This document shows positions 57,432 through 64,000 of a stretch of DNA of 64,000 nt, one piece after another. Location of the stretch: the NCBI GenBank assembly GCA_003008705.1, contig PDUO01000007.1, positions 278,123 through 342,122 of the forward strand, given 5' to 3'. The stretch is from Pezicula radicicola (Eukaryota > Ascomycota > Leotiomycetes > Helotiales > Dermateaceae). Position 1 is the stretch's first letter; every line of letters starts with the position of its first letter. The notes beneath the pieces were generated by a model that worked only from the letters and a program-made list of their open reading frames with translations, had not been told where the DNA came from and did no database searches. A program made the translations under genes and the position numbers.

Positions 57432-60400
57432 TCATCCTTCGAGTATATATCCCTCTTCAGGCTCGAAACCTACGCCTTGAGCCGAAGAACGAATAACACC
57501 ACCAGGAATAGCACCACACCTAAAAAGCACAGATTAGCAAATTATAAATGCGAAAGTGGGGATAACTTTGGAGACTAACTCTGGGCAATGAGCTATTTCC
57601 ATCGGCCTGGCACGCTTATCTTCTGCAAACTGATGATCAAGTTAGTGAGTGTATTTATCAAATTTGACAAGAACTTGCCGAGGAAGGCTTACAGGATGTC
57701 CATTTTCACACAAGTGCCAGTCACCAAAGTTTTTCGCTGTACCTTGCCGGCCGCTCATCAGCCATTCATTGATAGGGTCAACCTCTCCAACCTCGAGTTC
57801 TTCATAAAGCATATCCTCTCCCAAAAGCTCCTGGGCCTTTGTCACAGCTTTTCCTAAATTCCTAGAATTCTGAAATGGCTCAGTACACATCTCCTTGGCA
57901 TTCTTAAGAAGCTTGTGTGCTTCCTCGAGGTACTTGGAGCTGGAGCTATGGTGGTTGTCCGGGGCAGGATTCGCAAGGCGATGGGACGTCTCGTAATGGC
58001 GAGCTATCTTTGCGTAGTACAGTGTTGCTTCAACACCCAGCTTCAGTAGGTTCTCATCTCGGCACGTCTCAATGAATGAGTTGCATTTATCAAAGAATGG
58101 CCTAGCGAGGACAACTGGAGAACCACCCGTAACTCTAATTGATGCACCAGAGGGGACCAATTTCAGAGCTTCGAAGATGATGAAGCAGTCGTACACGGTG
58201 ATGGACATCAATCTGAAGAATACAGCTTCTAAGCCTAGTGTTACTCGACGATCTCGACCGATATTGGTCATAACCGTAAGGCTAAGTGCCGATAGCTGCT
58301 CATCGATTGATCTTTCTCTCGAGGAAAGCACTGTCGCATCATGCAGGTCTTTTGCAGGCTTGATCTTCTCTTCCATTCGCTTCTTCAAAGCCCCGTGTAC
58401 GCCAACGAGGCCAAATGATTGTGCGTCTCGTTCTCGCAGTCGTCGAGTAATTCTGCTTACTGTGGCAACCTTGAGATCTCCGTCGCTATCCTTTGCCCGC
58501 CTAATAAGCTGGACAATAACGTCTCTGGAGATCTCTAGCGCATTCTCCAACTCTTCAATTCTTAGGTCTAAATCCAAGATATCTGCCTGCCCAGAGACCT
58601 GGAAGCGCTTGGAGTTATCGTCGATAACAGCTCGGTTAATTAGTCGATTATAGCGCTGGGTCGTGTATTGTTGAATCCTTACGTGGCATTCGGGGCACTT
58701 AGGCCTAGCACGAGATAAGTTGGAGCTATCCTTGAGTAGCGTAAAACCTCCTTGATCTTGAACATATACCTCTTCCAACCCTACAACAGTATCAAGCCGC
58801 TTTGCAGTGAAAAAATGCCCGCAAGTCAAGGCCATGATGGGCTCCTCATCTAACTTGATATCCGCATATTTTCGACGCTCTGAATACATGTCGTCAACAA
58901 TATCAACAAAATCATCTTCGCGCTTGGTGCAGACTTGGCAATATTTGTGAGGGCAGCTCTCGCCACAGATTCCCGGGCATTGGTGACCGCATGCCAATTT
59001 CTTGGAGCACCGGTGGTCACATGGAAGTCGATTGCATGGTGCCGAGCAGGGCATACTGCACGCTCCTTGGTGTGGGCACGACCAGGTGCAATCATCTGGG
59101 GGTAAATAAATCAGTTCTGTTTTCCAAATCCCAAGGATTCTTTTTCTTACCGGTGCATGGTAAACATGGCTCAGAGCATTGCAGAGTACAGTTGTTTTGC
59201 CAATGGCCACATCCAATCTATTTCAATTTAGCAAGGAAACTCATTCGCCCAGGGCCGTTAAAAACTTCTTACCTCGCAAGCTGAGATGCAAGTTCCGCAA
59301 TCCTTACCCTTATGGCAAGGTTGAGTGCAACGGTGATTGCAAGTCGAAAGCTGACGACCACACTCGGTCTTGCATGTTGGATGGCTGTTGATAATTTTGC
59401 CTTTGTCGGACTTGACATTGCATTTCCCGCAGGCGCCATGGCAGGCATGCCCGCAATCTAAATCAGCGTTACAAACTGCAGGACATGTACGAAACACTGA
59501 TTTGACATCTTGTCCGCACTGCACGGTGACTAGATGATCGCATCCTGGATACGCCTTCTGAACTAAAGCGGTACATTCTATTTCGGTTCTGTTCTGAGTA
59601 AGACAGCAAGGAACGTTGTCTTTAGAATGCCCGCAAGGGAGCTGTACGTTGTCAACACGGAACATGCATTTTCCACAAGGCTCGCCACAGGTTTCCTTCT
59701 GGCAAGGATGTTTGCAAGGGGAGTGAAGTCGTTGACATGGAAGTGGGCATGCAAAAACCTGATGCAAGTTCCTGGAATGGGGTTAGCGGGGGCTTTTCTG
59801 TTTTAAAGATATGAGAAGGAGTATAGAGCATCAAGTGAGTTACTCCATAATCCAGGAAAGAGACTTACTCAGAATGGCACCGTGAAACACATTTGTGACC
59901 GCAGCTAAGTTTTCGGTCACAAATTAGTGTACAACCACCCTCAGGACTGAATACCGCAAAGTCCTCAGCGGTTGAGACTTTGATTTCAGTTTCTGGATGT
60001 CGTGGACATTGGAGACTGAGAGCGTCGCTTATGTTATCGTTAGCACTTAACAAACCCAAAACTTGCTCCCACATGGGCACGTTCGAGTATGTTCTAGCGT
60101 TGCCGATTAAGTACATTCCGTGTTGCGCTCTGGAGAGAAGAACGTTGATCCGATTCGTGGTTCTCAGGAAGCCAACTTTCTTCTCGGCATTGCTCCGAAC
60201 CAAAGATACTAAAATGATTTTTGACTCCTCGCCTGATATGTGTTAGCGCTTTTAATCGTAGTATATGTATGGAATGAGAGGCCTCACCTTGAAAATTATC
60301 AACTGTTGAGAGCCTTAGGAGATTAATCATCGACTTCTTCTCCAGAGATCTAGTGTTTTCACTGGCATCTTCATTTTCGAGCTTGATATCTTCTTCGAAA

Positions 60401-63400
60401 CCGTCTTTTATGAGATCCTCTTTATCAAGATCGCTAAGAAAAATCTCGAAATCGTTCCGCATCTTCGATCGCAACTCCTTCAGCCTACGCCAATCAGGTC
60501 AGTTGCTCAAAGCAAGAGAGTTACTCAAAACAAGAGGGAGTAGTCGAACCCGAAAAAGGAAAATTGAGTACGTACTGTCCAGTGTAAGGTGTCAAAACAG
60601 CAATATCACTGCTCGAGTAGACCCCTTGTCTAACAATGTGTTTTACAAGTGCATGAACCATATCAACCTCCCAAGCATTGGAGAACGAGTGCTGATCTGG
60701 GTCTGTACTCGGTCTAAGCCCTCTTGCGCCATCTTCGAAATTGTTATGGTCTAGCCAAAAGACATCATCGCGCATTCCGATGACGCTTGGAAGGATCAGG
60801 GTGCTGTGATGATCAACAAGGCGGGGGTAGATTGTCTGCTTGATGAGATTCGAAACCTCAGGTCTCATTCTTCGTTGGACCTGAAAGTGAAGTTAGTGTC
60901 TTGGACACAAATTGAATCCCAGTGAACTGTGCTAACGAGTTTATGAACCACTTAATTTCACGAATTCCTGAATGTGTTACCCAAGTCGACTGAGTTACCA
61001 CCCTTGCCACCTTCTACTCACCGGTGCATTCCCGCTCAAAGGATAGTACCTCAATTCACGAATATAGCGATTCGTAAACTCGTGGGCACAGAATACATAA
61101 TATTACTTAAATGAAGAGGGATAAAGTACTCACATTTAGTTGAGCGACTGGGAATGCGGGCCGGCCTTGCTCAGGAATTGAAAGGCGTTCGAACTGAGAA
61201 CGGTCCAATTGGAAATATTTACCTATTTCACTCTCCAATGAGAGCTTGAAGTTATTGATTCGCGGACGAAGCTGCTGATGGTCACCAATCTGGATAAAAT
61301 GCCTGTGGGCTTGTGTTAGCATTTCTATGAGAGCATGTGAGGCTTGTGACTAGAATGGCATACTCGCAACTTGGTAGTAGAGCACTCAGCATATGTGGCT
61401 CCATAACTTCGCCGGCTTCTTCACAAATGACAACCTTGCACCCGATATGCTGTAGGATATTAATGTTCCCGGCTAGGCCAGTTGTCGTAAGTCCGATGAC
61501 TTGAGCTTTCTCGAGTGCTCTTCGATTGATTTCGTCCGATATCTTACTACGCTCCTTCCGGAGTCGTTCGGCTTCTTCAATGGTGTCAAACAACTTCTCT
61601 GTGATGTCTTCGGAAATCTCATTTTTCCAATGCTCAAAAAGACGTCGTCGATCCCAAGGCTTGAGTGCATGGATATTTTGGTTTGCTACATCAAGTAATT
61701 GATCGATCGAAAGTAGTCCAGGTGGTGCGGTTGTCTTGGACTGTGCACTACCTTTAATCCAGATCTCTATAGTTCAGAAACTTGAAGTTAGTTTACTTGT
61801 TCTACATATTATTGGGGGTAACTCAAGACGGGATTCAGGAGCCATGAGTATTTGAACTGAGAAGGGTCAAATTTGCTCCAAGAACTTGAGACTTACCGAA
61901 GGGGTCGCCGACGGAACTAAAGCCAGCTTCATCAACTTCGGAAAACTGGCTGTAAATGCTTTCGTATCTATCAGAAAGATGGACTTTGATAGTGCGCCAC
62001 GTTGGGCGTAGATCTTTCACCTCATCAAGTAATGCAAGATGCGCCTTCGTGGGTCCAACCAGATCCTCGAGAGCCTGCTTTGTTCTCCAAAGAGTAAGAT
62101 TCTCGGACTTCGTCTTTGCCTCCGCAGTTGCAACTTGTCGAATGTTTCGTGATTTGAGTACATCCGATTTGCTTTGGCCTCCAACACGAATGACATGCCC
62201 GACTCCAATCTGTATAAGATGTTCTAGGAATTGGTCTAGAGCATGGTTTGTGTAAGATACAACGACGATGGGTCCAATGTCTTTGCAATCTAGCAAGACC
62301 CTCATCAGCTGGACACCAACGTAGGACTTCCCGGTTCCGGGCGGGCCTACGAAATTGTTAGAGTGCTGATCATATAAAAGATCTAACGAGTGATGCGTAC
62401 CTTGAATAAGCGCATATTCTCGAGTAAGAGCAGCGATCAGTGCTTTGCATTGACCTTTGTCCAGTCCAGTCTTTTCTTCAATCAGATTGATGGTCGCTAG
62501 GTCGTCCACTGATGCTCCTGCATCTAAAGAAAGGCCTGTTCCGTTGACTTTGCAGATTGAGTCTAGCGCAAACTTGAAGCCAGGTAAGCGCGCATAAAGG
62601 GGGGGAGGAATATCAACGTTGGTCGTTTCCTCAGGAAGGATCCATTGACGAAACGGTAACCGACTGAATTTCTGCATGGACTGAAGAGTCTCGAGGATTG
62701 GTAGGAAGGTTCCAAGAATGACACCGGGAAGCTCAATAAGAACACCGGGGTTTAAAGGGCTCGTTGTGTGGCTGAGTCTAATCAAAGATTTCAGATCTTC
62801 TTCATATCTTGCGGCCAGGTGGGTTGTCACTGTGGCGTATTCGGAGTCTTTACTGAGACTATTTTGTTGATTGAGCCCTGTCTTCTTCCAACTGGTAGTG
62901 AAAAACAAGACAGAGGATCTCGTGCCGTTCAAGGAGACAAAACATAGTAACACACCCTCGTCCAACCGTCGAGCTTCTTCCCAGTACTTTCGTCTGAGTT
63001 GGGGAGATGCCTTACCAATCCACGGTGGCTGCTTGAAGGATATATGGACATCTAGTCCTCCGCGTGCATCTGGAGAGATTTGTTTGATGAAAGCACCTGG
63101 ATAACTGTATGCTCTTACATGGTCGCCAAGGATGAGCCTAGAGCTATGGAGGAGGGTTGGATTACGCTCAATGGCGTGCATTAAGCCGCCTAGGCCTTCC
63201 TTAAGCTCACCAAAAATGTCGTGCCGAAGGAGACGGAAAAAGGTGTCTATATGGCGCTCGGCCGCATCGGTTAGAAAGTGAGGCTGGTCGAGATCAGTTG
63301 AAGGTAGGAACTCTTTGGCGTCACTCCGAATTTCATCTTCAGTTGGAAGGATTTTGATATCTGTAAAGATATTAAGTCAGTAATAGCGCGTATTAAATGG

Positions 63401-64000
63401 TTAACAGGCGAGTCATGAACACTGTAATTTTTGCTTCGAAGTCCGGGTTTGAATTCCTACGCAGGGAACAGAGCAGGCTTACCTGGGATTTCGGCCCTGT
63501 CGTTATCATGGCGACCGTCCGGCAGAACAACTTCTCGTTGGACTTTTGTTGATACTACAGCAGGGGCGGATATACCCATTACTCCTTGATCTTCTTCTCG
63601 TTGTAATAATCCTGTCGCACGAGCGATCATTCGTCGAATCTCTCGGATTTTGTTGTTGATGATCTGGGCAACTACGGGTTGCTGAGTAATGCCGGCGATC
63701 GATGCAATGTTCTCTAAGGTGGCTACGAGATCAGGAAGATCATCATTTGATGCTACGCGATTCTCTCTCACAAGGAGTTCGCGAAGTGCAGTGAGTGCAG
63801 CAACGATGATCTTCTCTGTATCTGCCATTGATGCTGAACCTTCAGATTGAACATGATGGTTGAGAAGATTGTGAGAAAGGTTGTTAAAGAATAGAATGGC
63901 CCTCTTTCCGTTGCTTCCAGAAATGAAGTTGAACAATCCACCAACAGCAGTATCAACAGAGATACAGTCCAGCAAGGCTGGGTGGGTGATAACCTCAAGG
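57432..64000 (-). CDS. ZNFX1/Hrr1-like SF1 helicase with NFX1 and RZ-type zinc fingers (5' end cut off)
   Basis: Thirteen exon segments are inferred between the window edge and the stop: 64000-63483, 63360-62401, 62346-61897, 61766-61364, 61302-61134, 60880-60576, 60484-60288, 60232-59869, 59771-59273, 59217-59151, 59095-57693, 57629-57580 and 57519-57432. They keep one frame (about 1823 aa visible); the N terminus lies beyond 64000. All SF1 motifs are present: GPPGTGKS, VVVSYTNHALDQF, VVICEEAGEV, IGDHQQLRP, LTPYTGQ, DNFQGEESKIILVSLVRS and RTTNRINVLLSRA. NFX1-type Cys/His fingers follow, then an alpha-helical region and a C-terminal RZ-type finger (HLCENGHP...CPECGA). S. pombe Hrr1 (RNAi) and animal ZNFX1 are the nearest known relatives. 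Nuclear RNA-silencing function is inferred. Confidence 0.9.
60935..61083. repeat. Inverted-repeat insertion in an intron of the ZNFX1-like gene
   Basis: Within the 253-bp intron at 60881-61133, ACGAGTTTATGAA at 60935 is matched in reverse complement (one mismatch) at 61071-61083. Inner parts share TTCACGAAT. The centre holds a reverse-complement copy of the GGTAACTCA motif. The neighbouring introns are 50-130 bp, so this looks like an inserted mini-element. Confidence 0.55.

Noticed and set aside
58072..58653. 193-codon plus-strand frame
   Set aside because: It is antisense to the well-supported ZNFX1-like coding exon.

Overview
This is a 64-kb piece of a filamentous ascomycete genome (Pezizomycotina). 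Gene content, short spliceosomal introns (mostly 48-130 bp, GT-AG, CTAAC/CTGAC-like branch points) and the domain families point to this group. A leotiomycete such as a Helotiales species is my best guess, but that is inference from family resemblance and not a database result. No virus, plasmid, CRISPR or bacterial feature was seen. Most genes are broken by introns, so the coding structures given here were rebuilt by joining reading frames at splice sites; each reconstruction keeps frame from ATG to stop.

Layout. 1-3.4 kb: no convincing gene. 3.4-11.2 kb: an accessory block of three minus-strand genes set in AT-rich spacers: a secreted FAD-linked oxidase, a Pth11-like fungal rhodopsin-domain membrane protein and a secreted GH51 alpha-L-arabinofuranosidase. 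11.2-14.4 kb: gene-poor. 14.4-25.7 kb: a DUF5672 glycosyltransferase-like protein, a Bmt5-like rRNA methyltransferase, the SUMO E1 subunit Aos1, a conserved protein of unknown function, a HAD-IIA hydrolase, a small Cys-rich ORF and an acidic coiled-coil protein. 25.7-27.9 kb: AT-rich spacer with a TIR element. 27.9-42.2 kb: aspartyl aminopeptidase, a large Gln-rich Med15 homologue, a Whi5/Nrm1-type G1/S repressor and a CorA-like metal transporter. 42.9-55.4 kb: myosin regulatory light chain, Afi1, S-formylglutathione hydrolase, Rpb6, TFIIIA and a class I (Hos2-like) histone deacetylase. 55.4-57.4 kb: MITE-rich spacer. 57.4-64 kb: a ZNFX1/Hrr1-like helicase with NFX1 zinc fingers and an RZ-type finger, cut by the right window edge.

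Together the core genes serve transcription and chromatin (Med15, Rpb6, TFIIIA, HDAC, ZNFX1-like helicase), cell-cycle control, SUMOylation, ribosome maturation, formaldehyde detoxification and membrane traffic. The left accessory block fits plant-wall degradation and surface sensing.

The most unusual material is a family of TA-flanked inverted-repeat mini-elements and a dispersed GGGTAACTCACTTG motif that also lies inside introns of the ZNFX1-like gene; a TIR element of about 330 bp; a probable GC-AG intron; an RZ finger lacking its usual middle Cys; and a zinc-finger-like motif in Med15.
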